Notes under the pieces: generated by a model
The model's input: the letters and a program-made list of their open reading frames with translations, nothing else
Database searches by the model: none
Told to the model about the DNA's origin: nothing
Shown: piece by piece, positions 26,048 to 34,309 of the stretch
Position numbering within the stretch: the stretch's first letter is position 1
Layout of the letters: each line of letters begins with the position of its first letter
DNA from: Roseinatronobacter bogoriensis DSM 18756
GTDB taxonomy: Bacteria > Pseudomonadota > Alphaproteobacteria > Rhodobacterales > Rhodobacteraceae
Reading direction: 5' to 3'
Assembly (NCBI RefSeq): GCF_004366635.1
Contig: NZ_SORN01000001.1
Span: 74,338 to 138,337 of the forward strand
DNA length: 64,000 nucleotides
Position numbers and translations under genes: made by a program

Positions 26048-27522
26048 TACAGTTGTCGCAGGGGACGTTGGGGGAAATCCCGGCCACTGTCCCTGTGCCG
26101 CGCTATGATCGCAAAGCGCTGCGGCCCGGTATTGTGCATATCGGCCTTGGCAATTTTCACCGCGCGCATCAGGCGTGGTACACGCATCGGCTGATGCAAA
26201 TGGGGCTGGCGCAGGACTGGGCGATCATCGGCGCGGGCGTGCGCCAAGGCGATAGCGCCATGCGCGACAAGCTGCTGGCGCAAGACTGCCTGACCACGTT
26301 GATCGAGCTTGATCCCGCCGGAAAATCCGCCGAAGTCACCGGCGCGATGGTGGATTTTCTGCCTGTCCAGCAAGACAATGCCGCGCTGATCGCCCGCATG
26401 GCGCAGCCCGACATCCGCATCGTATCCCTGACCGTGACCGAGGGCGGCTATTATATGGTCCCGGAAACCGGCGGGCTGGATACCGGCCACGAAGATATCC
26501 GCCATGATGCACGCCATCCCGCAAGCCCGCGTACCGCTTTTGGCGCAATGGTTGCGGCGCTGCGCCTGCGGCGCGCTCAGGGCACGGGGCCGTTTACCTG
26601 CCTGTCCTGCGACAATCTGCAAGGCAATGGCGATATTTTGCGCCGCGTGGTAGTGGGCCTTGCACGGCTGTCGGACCCCGGCCTTGCTGATTGGGTCGAG
26701 GCGCAGTGCAGTTTTCCCAACAGCATGGTGGACTGCATCGTGCCTTCCACTGGCCCGCGCGAAATTGCGCTGGTGCGCAGCTTCGGGATTATCGACGCAG
26801 CCCCTGTGACGCATGAAAAATACCGCCAATGGGTAATCGAGGATGATTTCTGCGCTGGGCGGCCTGACTGGGGGCAAGCGGGCGCAGTTTTCACCTGCAA
26901 TGTGCATCCCTATGAGACAATGAAGATCCGCATCCTGAATGGCGGTCATCAGGTGATTTGCGGGGCGGGCGAATTGCTGGGGCTGGACACGATAGCCGCC
27001 ACCATGGCGCATGACGCCATCCGTGCCATGTTTCGCAAAGTCGCCTGCGAAGAGATTGCGCCGCATGTGCCTGCCGTGCCCGGTATCTCGGCGCTGGACT
27101 ATATCGACCTGATCGAGGCGCGTTTCGCCAATCCCGATATTCATGACACAACCCGGCGCGTGGCCTTCGACGGCGCCAGTCGTCATGCGGGGTTCCTTCT
27201 GCCGTCCATCCGCGATGGGCTGGCGAAGGGGGCGCCGGTGCAAGGGCTGGCGCTCGTATCGGCGCTCTGGGCGCGCTATTGTCTGGGCCAGCGCGAAAAC
27301 GGCACGCGGATCGAGGCGAATGACCCGCTCTGGCCGGTTCTGCAAACGGCAGCAGCCGCCGCGCATGTCCATCCGGCAGCCTGGCTGGAGCAGGTGCCGA
27401 TTTACCACGATGTCAAGGACGCGCCGCAATTTGCCGAAGCGTTCGGTCGCTGGTACGCGCTGCTGGAATCGCGTGGCGTGAATGCCGCCATCGGGGACTA
27501 TGTCGGGCAGCAGGCTGGTTGA
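26035..27522 (+). CDS. mtlK: Mannitol 2-dehydrogenase family protein
   Basis: Protein of 495 residues, the usual length for polyol-specific long-chain dehydrogenases. The N-terminal Rossmann motif is IVHIGLGNFHRAHQAWYTHR, followed by the family block SLTVTEGGYY. The catalytic region includes MVDCIVPSTGPREI and, in the C-terminal domain, KIRILNGGHQVICGAGELLG. It oxidises mannitol to fructose with NAD. The start lies inside the last codons of the SDR gene, so the two dehydrogenases are coupled. Confidence 0.93.
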   Translation: MDELIQLSQGTLGEIPATVPVPRYDRKALRPGIVHIGLGNFHRAHQAWYTHRLMQMGLAQDWAIIGAGVRQGDSAMRDKLLAQDCLTTLIELDPAGKSAEVTGAMVDFLPVQQDNAALIARMAQPDIRIVSLTVTEGGYYMVPETGGLDTGHEDIRHDARHPASPRTAFGAMVAALRLRRAQGTGPFTCLSCDNLQGNGDILRRVVVGLARLSDPGLADWVEAQCSFPNSMVDCIVPSTGPREIALVRSFGIIDAAPVTHEKYRQWVIEDDFCAGRPDWGQAGAVFTCNVHPYETMKIRILNGGHQVICGAGELLGLDTIAATMAHDAIRAMFRKVACEEIAPHVPAVPGISALDYIDLIEARFANPDIHDTTRRVAFDGASRHAGFLLPSIRDGLAKGAPVQGLALVSALWARYCLGQRENGTRIEANDPLWPVLQTAAAAAHVHPAAWLEQVPIYHDVKDAPQFAEAFGRWYALLESRGVNAAIGDYVGQQAG

Positions 27523-27592
27523 TGTCTGTAGGCGTTGATATGCGCTATACGGCCAAGCCCTTTCCACCTTCTATGCCGCATGGAGACCTGCC

Positions 27593-28228
27593 TTGAGTGT
27601 AGCCCAACCCCTTGATTCCATTTCGCCAGACCTATTGAAACGGCTGCGCGATCTGCACGGCACGGGCCGGAAACTGATTGCCGTGGCAGGTGCGCCTGCC
27701 AGCGGAAAATCTGTGCTTGGCATGGCGCTGCGCGATGCCCTGCGCCGCAATGGCCAGCGGGCAGAATTGGTTCCGATGGATGGCTTCCATCTGGACAACC
27801 GCCTTCTTGATGCGCGCGGCCTACGGGCGCGCAAGGGCGCACCAGAGAGTTTCGATGTGGCAGGCTTCATCGCTCTGGTTCGGCGGCTGCGCTCTGACGC
27901 GGAAGTGGTGTATCCCCTGTTCGACCGCGCGCGCGATCTGTCAATTGCGGGCGCGGGTGTCATCTCTCCTGATTGCGAGATGGTCATCATTGAGGGGAAT
28001 TATCTGCTCTTTGACGAAAAACCGTGGTCGGATCTGGCCGCACTTTGGGATTTCTCGATCTGGCTGGATACAGCGGAAGACACGATCCTTCAGCGCTGCG
28101 TCGCGCGGTGGCTGGGTCATGGGCATGATCTTGATGCCGCCAGAAAGCGGGCCGAAGGCAACGATCTGGCCAATGCGCGCCGTATCATCGCGGCACGTCT
28201 GGATGCGGACATGACGCTTTCAGAATAG
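27593..28228 (+). CDS. P-loop kinase of the uridine/phosphoribulokinase-like family
   Basis: Protein of 211 residues starting at TTG, with GGAGA eight bases upstream. Walker A is AVAGAPASGKSVLGMALRDA. A PMDGFHLDN motif (catalytic Asp region) and VIIEGNYLLFDEKPW follow; this set is characteristic of the nucleoside/nucleotide kinase family that includes uridine kinase, pantothenate kinase and sugar kinases. It ends the polyol operon, so a role in phosphorylating the ketose product (for example fructose) is plausible. The substrate is inferred from context only. Confidence 0.8.
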   Translation: MSVAQPLDSISPDLLKRLRDLHGTGRKLIAVAGAPASGKSVLGMALRDALRRNGQRAELVPMDGFHLDNRLLDARGLRARKGAPESFDVAGFIALVRRLRSDAEVVYPLFDRARDLSIAGAGVISPDCEMVIIEGNYLLFDEKPWSDLAALWDFSIWLDTAEDTILQRCVARWLGHGHDLDAARKRAEGNDLANARRIIAARLDADMTLSE

Positions 28229-28272
28229 GTCTGTGGGCGATTGCACGCGTCTTGTATCTCGCCGGGCCGCCA

Positions 28273-29391
28273 TCAGAACGGCTGCTCCAATGAGTGGACA
28301 GTCATGCCTGCCAGACCCGCCTCATCCGCTGCGTCGGGCAGTTTGGACAGGGACAGCAAGGACAGGCTCTCATTCAGGTCTGATTTCGGCATGTCACGCG
28401 CGATGATCACAACGCGGCTGGTCGTGTCGCCCTTTGGCCAGCTTTCCAGCGGCACGGGTGGTTCGAAGATGTGCTGAACCCCATGAAAAACAAAAGGCGT
28501 TGGCACATCCTTGATATGCACGATGCCTTTCAGGCGCAGGATGTTGGCGCCGCGCAAGGCAATCAGCGTATCAAGCCAGAAATCGAACACCTCAGCGGGG
28601 ATCGGGTCGGCCAGAGTGACCGATGCCGTAGTGACCCGGCCATCTGTCGCATGATGAGAGGGCGCGGCCAGGTCAACGGCTTTAGGCTGCGGCTTGCTCA
28701 AGCCCGACAGCCCTGCCAATGGGTCGGCGGCGGGCTGGGCAAGCCATTCCAGCGCATGATCTTGCGCCATCGGTTTGCGCAGCGCGCCAAGGCCCCACAA
28801 GCTGCCGGCAGGCACAGCGCCCTGATCCGCTGTTATGCGCGGGGTGCCGGGGTTTAGCCGGTCAAGACACGCATGCAATGAAGCAAGAGTGGCCGTATCT
28901 GCCAGATCAAGCTTTGACACAACGATCCGATCCGCCATAGCGACTTGCGCCTGTGCCTCGGCGTGGCGATCCAGCGTTGCCGCGCCGAGAGCGGCATCGA
29001 CAACTGTGACGGTTCCATCCAGCGCGTAATTGGGGGCCAGCACGGGATCGACCAGAAGCGTATGATGGATCGGACCGGGATCAGCGAGGCCGGTGGTTTC
29101 AATCACCACCCGGTCAAAGGCCAGTTCCTGACGCGCCCGTCGCGCCAGTAGTGAGAGCAACGTCTTGGATAAATCCCCCCGGATCGAGCAGCAGACACAG
29201 CCCCCAGGCATGAGCACCACATCTTCGGCGGCTTCCTCAATCAGATCGTGATCCAGCCCGGCATCACCGAATTCATTCACCACAACGGCAATACGGCCTG
29301 CTTCTGGATCATGGAGCAAGCGGTTCAGCAGTGTCGTCTTGCCTGCACCAAGAAATCCAGTGAGCAAGGTTACAGGAATGGGATCGGGCAT
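28273..29391 (-). CDS. CobW/COG0523-family GTPase, putative zinc metallochaperone
   Basis: Protein of 372 residues. The G1/Walker A motif is LLTGFLGAGKTTLLNRLLHD; the metal-binding CxCC motif is GGCVCCSIRGDLSKTL; the switch/Walker B region is VVIETTGLADPGP, and the guanine-specificity motif SKLDLAD is present. The CobW C-terminal domain lies at about residues 260-345. COG0523 proteins insert or allocate metals, and one subgroup works in zinc starvation under Zur. Here the gene diverges from a hisI paralogue across a Zur-box-like palindrome, which argues for zinc rather than cobalt. No cobalamin genes are nearby. Confidence 0.9.
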   Translation of the reverse strand: MPDPIPVTLLTGFLGAGKTTLLNRLLHDPEAGRIAVVVNEFGDAGLDHDLIEEAAEDVVLMPGGCVCCSIRGDLSKTLLSLLARRARQELAFDRVVIETTGLADPGPIHHTLLVDPVLAPNYALDGTVTVVDAALGAATLDRHAEAQAQVAMADRIVVSKLDLADTATLASLHACLDRLNPGTPRITADQGAVPAGSLWGLGALRKPMAQDHALEWLAQPAADPLAGLSGLSKPQPKAVDLAAPSHHATDGRVTTASVTLADPIPAEVFDFWLDTLIALRGANILRLKGIVHIKDVPTPFVFHGVQHIFEPPVPLESWPKGDTTSRVVIIARDMPKSDLNESLSLLSLSKLPDAADEAGLAGMTVHSLEQPF

Positions 29392-29428
29392 GGTGGGCTT
29401 CCGGCTTGAATGATCTGAGCAAATGTGT

Positions 29429-29445
29429 TTGTTATATTATAACAA
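29429..29445. promoter_or_regulatory. Zur-box-like palindrome between the CobW-family gene and hisI
   Basis: TTGTTATATTATAACAA is a perfect 17-base palindrome with a central T. It closely resembles the AT-rich GTTATA-TATAAC core of Zur operators in alphaproteobacteria. It sits 21 bases before the hisI start and 37 bases before the divergent CobW-family start, where a bound repressor would block both promoters. Binding by Zur is inference. Confidence 0.8.
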
Positions 29446-29466
29446 TTCATACCACAAGGCTACGCA

Positions 29467-29940
29467 ATGCCCATCATCGAATTCCACCCCCGCCGCACGA
29501 TTGAGGAAGTCGAGGAAGGCAATATCCTCGCCCCGAAGTTCGGACCCGATAGCCTGATGCCCTGCATCACCACCGATCATCAGACGGGCGAGGTGCTGAT
29601 GCTCGGCTGGATGGACGCAAACGCCCTGCGCCTGACACTCGAAACCGGAGAGGCGCATTACTTCAGTCGGTCGCGGCAGACCCTGTGGCGAAAGGGTGCA
29701 AACTCGGGCCTTGTGCAACATGTGATTGAAGCGCGGATTGACGACGATCAAGACGCACTCTGGCTGCGGGTGCAAGTCGCAGGCTCTGGCGCATCCTGCC
29801 ATGTCGGCTATCGGTCGTGTTTTTATCGGACTGTCCCGATGAAAAATAAAGCGGGCACAAAACTGCGCTTTACCGAGCGCGCAAAAACATTTGACCCCAT
29901 CGCAACCTATGGCGACGCGCCCAACCCCACACAACTATGA
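29467..29940 (+). CDS. hisI: Phosphoribosyl-AMP cyclohydrolase paralogue lacking one zinc-ligand Cys
   Basis: Protein of 157 residues, clearly HisI: GEVLMLGWMDANALRLTLET, HYFSRSRQTLWRKGANSG and the C-terminal SCHVGYRSCFYR. The enzyme opens the adenine ring of phosphoribosyl-AMP in histidine synthesis. In well-studied HisI a zinc ion is held by three Cys, the first in a D-C-D context about 16 residues before the CH motif. Here that segment reads RIDDDQDAL, with Asp93 in place of Cys, while Cys111 and Cys118 are kept. With the Zur-like operator, this suggests a zinc-sparing version used in starvation. Whether a standard hisI exists elsewhere cannot be seen. Confidence 0.9.
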   Translation: MPIIEFHPRRTIEEVEEGNILAPKFGPDSLMPCITTDHQTGEVLMLGWMDANALRLTLETGEAHYFSRSRQTLWRKGANSGLVQHVIEARIDDDQDALWLRVQVAGSGASCHVGYRSCFYRTVPMKNKAGTKLRFTERAKTFDPIATYGDAPNPTQL

Positions 29941-30224
29941 GTTTTGCCACCGAACTGCGCCAGAAAGCGTCAAAGCTCTGGCACATCCAGCGCGTCAAGG
30001 GTCTGGTGCGCGCGCATGCGCGCGCAGGGCCAAACGCACTTATCACTGTGGTCGAGGTGGAATGCGATGATCCAGCATGCCCCGGCCCGGCGACCCGGAT
30101 CACGATACTCGGGATTGACCTCATTCGACGATCGTTATTGATCCATCGACCTGTCGCAGACGTGACAGTTGCGGACATGCGCCAGCCAGTCACCTTGATA
30201 AGCGCAACACATGCGACCGAGTGA
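29937..30224 (+). CDS. Small protein of unknown function coupled to hisI
   Basis: Protein of 95 residues whose ATG overlaps the hisI stop (ATGA), so it should share hisI's transcription and translation. The N-terminal third is basic and helical (ELRQKASKLWHIQRVKGLVR). The middle has a paired-Cys element, VVEVECDDPACPGPATRITI, followed by LIHRPVADVTVADM. I believe similar short proteins occur in other alphaproteobacteria, but I cannot name a family. The context suggests a zinc-starvation role, and the two Cys could bind metal; both are inference. It has no signal peptide or membrane segment. Confidence 0.75.
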   Translation: MSFATELRQKASKLWHIQRVKGLVRAHARAGPNALITVVEVECDDPACPGPATRITILGIDLIRRSLLIHRPVADVTVADMRQPVTLISATHATE

Positions 30225-30330
30225 CCGTAATGCCGGGAGCCAAGGTAACAGCCGGCATCGCAGCAACGGCTGACCTTGCCCGTGCGAACCCGACGAATGG
30301 TTGTGCATATGCCAACACGCCGATCTGCCA

Positions 30331-32532
30331 CTATTTAGCGGCCAGCCCCTCTAACAGCTTACACCAATTTGCGATTGCCCCCTCCGCAAGTCGGGCTGGT
30401 CCTGCGTCCAGCATTTTGCGGCGCACACGCTCTGCCAGTTGAAACCGCCAGTCTTCGGGCAAGGATATGCCTTCGGCCTTGGCCCATACCAGCGCTTGGG
30501 CAACAAAGGGCCGGTCTGCCACAACCACATCGGCAAACAGCCGCTCTGGCCTGCGTTCCACGCGGTCCAGCTGCGCCGCCAGTTCCGTGGCGGGAAACAG
30601 GTCTTCTACCGTGCTGTCCTGTCGCCCGGTTATGCTTTCAAGTGCCAGTGTCGTCTTGTCGTCGGCCAGCCTTGCCGCCAGCGCACGCCCTTGCGCAGAA
30701 CCATCGAGGACCAGTCTGGGCGGCGTAGTCTGTGTTTCGGTCAGCAGACGCGCCATGACCTGCATGACCTCTGGGCTACAGGCAGAGGCAAACACCATGT
30801 CACGCTGTGGAACGAAGCGGCCAGAGGCAATGCTCAGGGTCTTGATGACACCCAAATAGGTCTGCTCGACCCGGCTTTGCACAAGGACGGGCTGCGCGCA
30901 GCCCATGCTGACCTCGGCCACCGCAAGATTGAGCGCGGCACGCACTGCAAAACCAGCGCCGCGCTGGCTGTCGCTGCCCTCGGCCTCCAGCAGATCACCA
31001 CTGACACGGGTGGACCCATCGCGCCCCACAAACACCTTGCGCGCCCGCGCAAGGCGGTCGGCATCGACCAGAAAAGGCGAGTGGGTTGTATAGAGAATCT
31101 GATTTTTCAGCGCCAGACCTTCAAAAAACGCTGACAGGTCCCGCTGGGCCAGCGGGTGCAGGGAATGGCCCGGTTCATCCAGCAGCAGAACACAGTTTTC
31201 ATGCGCGCCCTCAGCCTCGTGCAGAAAGACCAGAAAGAAGCTCAGGAACCATTGCAACCCGGTCGAGCGGTGCTCAAGCTCCACTTCCTGCGGACGCCGC
31301 GCATCGGCCACCCAGATACGGAAATGATTGCCATCTGCTTCAAAACGGAAGCGGTAATCGCCCTGCTTCCACCACTCGGCAAACCTTGCGGTCAATTTGG
31401 TCCCTGCCGATTGCAGCAGGATCGAGCGCGTGCGCTTGGCCTCGGCAATCTGCGACAGCAGTACCGAGTCCGGCTGGTGTTCATGGCCGCGCGCGCGCTG
31501 CCACAGGCTGCGCACCAGCCCCGCCTTGCCAGTCTCGGCAATCATCTGCGCCTCTGCCTCGTCGCGGATATCGCGGAAATCACGCCCCAGTTCGAGGATT
31601 TCCTGCGCCTGAACGCCGACAAAATCGAACAGCACGCGCAGGGTGCGGGCCTTTGCGCTTTCCTTCGCGCCAAGGTCTGCACGGCCCATGTTCTCCACCA
31701 CATGTGGCAGGTAGATTTCTGAATCGAGGTTGCCGTAATTCGAGTAATACACAAACCTTGGCAAGCAAGTGATCACGGCCTGACGTATGTCCTCGCGCGC
31801 GGCGGGGTCCGGTGCGATCATGGCCGCCATCTGTTGCCCCAGTTTTTTCTGCAATGCGCGCAGAAGCGGGATGATCTGGCTGGTCGCGGGCGGATCTTCG
31901 GGGATCAGGGCTGCCACGCAATTGCGCGCCAGTCGCAGATCATTGCCTGTGACATTCGCGGCATCGCTCAACTCCGCCAGCAGATTATCCATCAGCTTGC
32001 AGGCGGGGTCAAAAAGCGGGTCGGCTGTCATGTCGTCCAGATCGGTGCGCGCCAGGCGCAGTGCCGTCAGCGCGGCGGCAATAGTGCCGTCCTCATCCAG
32101 CCGGTAGTCGGGAAAGTTGATCTGGTAGCTGCCATCATAGAGCCGTGCGACAGATACGCGCCGCGCCTGCGCCAGCGGGATTTTCGCCAGTTCTGCCAGT
32201 CTTGCGGCCTCTCGCCCTGTGTCAAATTCGGCCGTGATGAACTGGAACTGTTCGGGCGCGTTGCGGATCGTGGCAAACAGTGCCTTGGGATAATCCGATG
32301 TCGGCTGCAATCCCCCCTCGCTGGCGGGGTTCAGCTTCCACAAGGGAAGCAACAGGTTGGTTTTGCCGGATTCATTGACCCCGATCAGGGCCGTTACTGT
32401 ATCGGCCTCCAGCCAGCCTGAATCCGTGACCGAGCGGAAATTGCTGACGCGGTAGCGCAGCAGGGTGAAACCCGCCTGTGGTGGCTCTGATGGGTTGGCG
32501 GTGGCGATGGTGAAGTCAGTCTCGTGGCGCAT
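30331..32532 (-). CDS. OLD-like AAA ATPase with degenerate TOPRIM-like C-terminus
   Basis: Protein of 733 residues. An SMC/RecF-type ATPase starts LLRYRVSNFRSVTDSGWLEA with Walker A ALIGVNESGKTNLLLPLW (about 51-59), a long helical insert, signature-like HRSTGLQWFLSFFLVFL, Walker B CVLLLDEPGHSLHP (about 445-458) and a His switch YTTHSPFLVD. A region from about residue 540 lines up with the OLD TOPRIM fold: VLVQSRVEQTYLGV, RLVLDGSAQGRALAARL and TVEDLFP. The first catalytic Glu is Gln and the DxD motif is DxS, so nuclease activity is doubtful. OLD-family proteins include phage-defence and repair factors. It stands alone, convergent with the hisI unit. Confidence 0.82.
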   Translation of the reverse strand: MRHETDFTIATANPSEPPQAGFTLLRYRVSNFRSVTDSGWLEADTVTALIGVNESGKTNLLLPLWKLNPASEGGLQPTSDYPKALFATIRNAPEQFQFITAEFDTGREAARLAELAKIPLAQARRVSVARLYDGSYQINFPDYRLDEDGTIAAALTALRLARTDLDDMTADPLFDPACKLMDNLLAELSDAANVTGNDLRLARNCVAALIPEDPPATSQIIPLLRALQKKLGQQMAAMIAPDPAAREDIRQAVITCLPRFVYYSNYGNLDSEIYLPHVVENMGRADLGAKESAKARTLRVLFDFVGVQAQEILELGRDFRDIRDEAEAQMIAETGKAGLVRSLWQRARGHEHQPDSVLLSQIAEAKRTRSILLQSAGTKLTARFAEWWKQGDYRFRFEADGNHFRIWVADARRPQEVELEHRSTGLQWFLSFFLVFLHEAEGAHENCVLLLDEPGHSLHPLAQRDLSAFFEGLALKNQILYTTHSPFLVDADRLARARKVFVGRDGSTRVSGDLLEAEGSDSQRGAGFAVRAALNLAVAEVSMGCAQPVLVQSRVEQTYLGVIKTLSIASGRFVPQRDMVFASACSPEVMQVMARLLTETQTTPPRLVLDGSAQGRALAARLADDKTTLALESITGRQDSTVEDLFPATELAAQLDRVERRPERLFADVVVADRPFVAQALVWAKAEGISLPEDWRFQLAERVRRKMLDAGPARLAEGAIANWCKLLEGLAAK

Positions 32533-32547
32533 GTCACTCTCTCCTTG

Positions 32548-34305
32548 TCAGAAATCAGGTGTCAGGGTCAGGTCTTGCAGCGGCATTGGGTGTTGCTGCT
32601 GTTCAGGAAAAATGGCCGTCTCGGCGGGCAGAGTCGTGCGCAGTTCAACCGCAAGGGTCAGCACGATCAGTCCCGCTATGGCGGTCTGGCCCAACCGCCA
32701 TTGGTCAGCGGTTTCGCCCAGCGCTTTGGGTATTGAATGGCCCAGCCTGCGCGCGGCGCGGCGTTTGGCTGCGACAATCGCATCTGCACGCGCCCCAAAG
32801 GCCCGAAAAGGCGCGGTCAACTGCGACAGGAAGACGCCAGCGCCGATGCGCTGCGCATGTGCAAATACCGCCACACCAGCAGCGAGAACCACCCCACACA
32901 GCACTGGCCATAGCGCCCCCGACGGGGCCAGCCGGATTGGCGCGGCCACTGTCTGCGCAAGGGTGCCCCAGACTGCGGGCAGGGCTAGTGACGCTGCCGA
33001 CACGAGCAGAAAGGGTAACAGAACCGCCTCTGGCGCAAGGTTTGCGGGTGCCTTTGGCGGGTTATGCCAGATCATCGCGATATAGCGCGCCATCAGCAGG
33101 GTCGTTGCAACGCCGGAGAGACTCAGGGCAACTGTCAGCCAGGGAAGCCACACCGGAGAGGCTGCCCCCAGCGCAGTTTTCAGCGCCTCTTTGCCCAGAC
33201 CGCCCGAACTGGCGGGCAGTCCGGCCAGAACAAGTGCAGGAAACAGCAGCGCCAGTGTAACAACCAATCTGGTGACGCGCCCGGTTTGCGCGGCAAAGGC
33301 ACCTGTGCCCAGAAACAGCGCCCCCTTGGCCAGCGCATGATGGGCGGCCAGAAATATCAGCACAGGCACGATCGCGGCCCATGCCTGCGGCACCATCAGA
33401 CCCGCGCCCAGACCAAGGGCCAGAATGCCCATCTGGCTGACGCTGGAAAAACCCAGCACGGCTTTGGGGTTGGCCTGTTGCACGCCCAGCAACAGGGCCG
33501 CGAAGATCGTGACCATCCCTGCCGCCATCAGCACAGTGCCGTGGTCAGCATAGGCAGCGCTGCCCAGCGGCAAGATGGTTATCATACCAAACAGCCCCGC
33601 CTTGATCATGGCGCCTGACAGCACAGCACTGGCTGGCACAGGGGCCGCGCCATGCGCAGGCGGCAGCCAGAAATGCAGCGGCATGATCCCCAGCTTCACA
33701 CAAAAGCCGATCATCAGCAGCGCCACCGAAATATCACTCAGCGCGGTCTGGCGCAGATCAGTCAGCAGGAACGATCCCGCTTGCGCCCCGGCCAGCGCAA
33801 GCCCTGCAAACAACGCCAGCTCTCCAAGCACCACAAAGCCTATATAGAGCCGCGCGGCCCCCAACGCCTGCGGGGTGCGGCTGTGCAAGACCAAACCATA
33901 AGACGCAAAGCTCATCAGCGCGAAGAAGGCATAGAAGCTCAGCGCGTCCTGCGCCATCAACAGGCCCAGATTGCCAAGCTGCGCCATCAGAAACATGACG
34001 CCAAAGCTTGTGGCGCGCGGGTCGTCGCGCATCCAGTGGCGCGCAGTTGCGCCTGCCGCGCACCATAGCAGGCCGGTAAAGATCACGAACAGGCGCGAGG
34101 TGTCATCAAGGCCCAGATGCAGGCCAAGGATCAGCCATTCCGCCTGTGCGGTCATGGGCATGTCACCCAGCAGCGCAAGCGCCAGCGCAGACAGGGGCGC
34201 AAAGGGCATGACACGCCAGACAAGGCTGCGTGCCTGCGCCCATGTCAGCAATACGGCCAGCCCCAGCGGCAGGCCCAGAGCGGCAATGTAGGGCAAAAGG
34301 CTCAT
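32548..34305 (-). CDS. Mrp-type antiporter subunit D-like protein (third copy)
   Basis: Protein of 585 residues from the ATG at 34305, which has AGGAGTAACACC upstream; the longer frame to 34485 lies inside the preceding gene. It has about 14-16 membrane segments and the proton-conducting transporter core shared with NuoL/M/N and MrpA/D (LLMAQDALSFYAFFALMSFA, MIGFCVKLGIMPLHFWLPPA). The C-terminal 90 residues are extra, basic, and end in a last helix. It is the final gene of the operon. A third D-like protein is not part of a canonical seven-subunit Mrp complex, so it may stand in for the missing MrpA N-terminal half. Confidence 0.85.
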   Translation of the reverse strand: MSLLPYIAALGLPLGLAVLLTWAQARSLVWRVMPFAPLSALALALLGDMPMTAQAEWLILGLHLGLDDTSRLFVIFTGLLWCAAGATARHWMRDDPRATSFGVMFLMAQLGNLGLLMAQDALSFYAFFALMSFASYGLVLHSRTPQALGAARLYIGFVVLGELALFAGLALAGAQAGSFLLTDLRQTALSDISVALLMIGFCVKLGIMPLHFWLPPAHGAAPVPASAVLSGAMIKAGLFGMITILPLGSAAYADHGTVLMAAGMVTIFAALLLGVQQANPKAVLGFSSVSQMGILALGLGAGLMVPQAWAAIVPVLIFLAAHHALAKGALFLGTGAFAAQTGRVTRLVVTLALLFPALVLAGLPASSGGLGKEALKTALGAASPVWLPWLTVALSLSGVATTLLMARYIAMIWHNPPKAPANLAPEAVLLPFLLVSAASLALPAVWGTLAQTVAAPIRLAPSGALWPVLCGVVLAAGVAVFAHAQRIGAGVFLSQLTAPFRAFGARADAIVAAKRRAARRLGHSIPKALGETADQWRLGQTAIAGLIVLTLAVELRTTLPAETAIFPEQQQHPMPLQDLTLTPDF

Positions 34306-34309
34306 GGTG

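Noticed and set aside
26014..27567. 517-codon minus-strand open frame
   Set aside because: Antisense to the mannitol dehydrogenase gene, with no domain or ribosome site.
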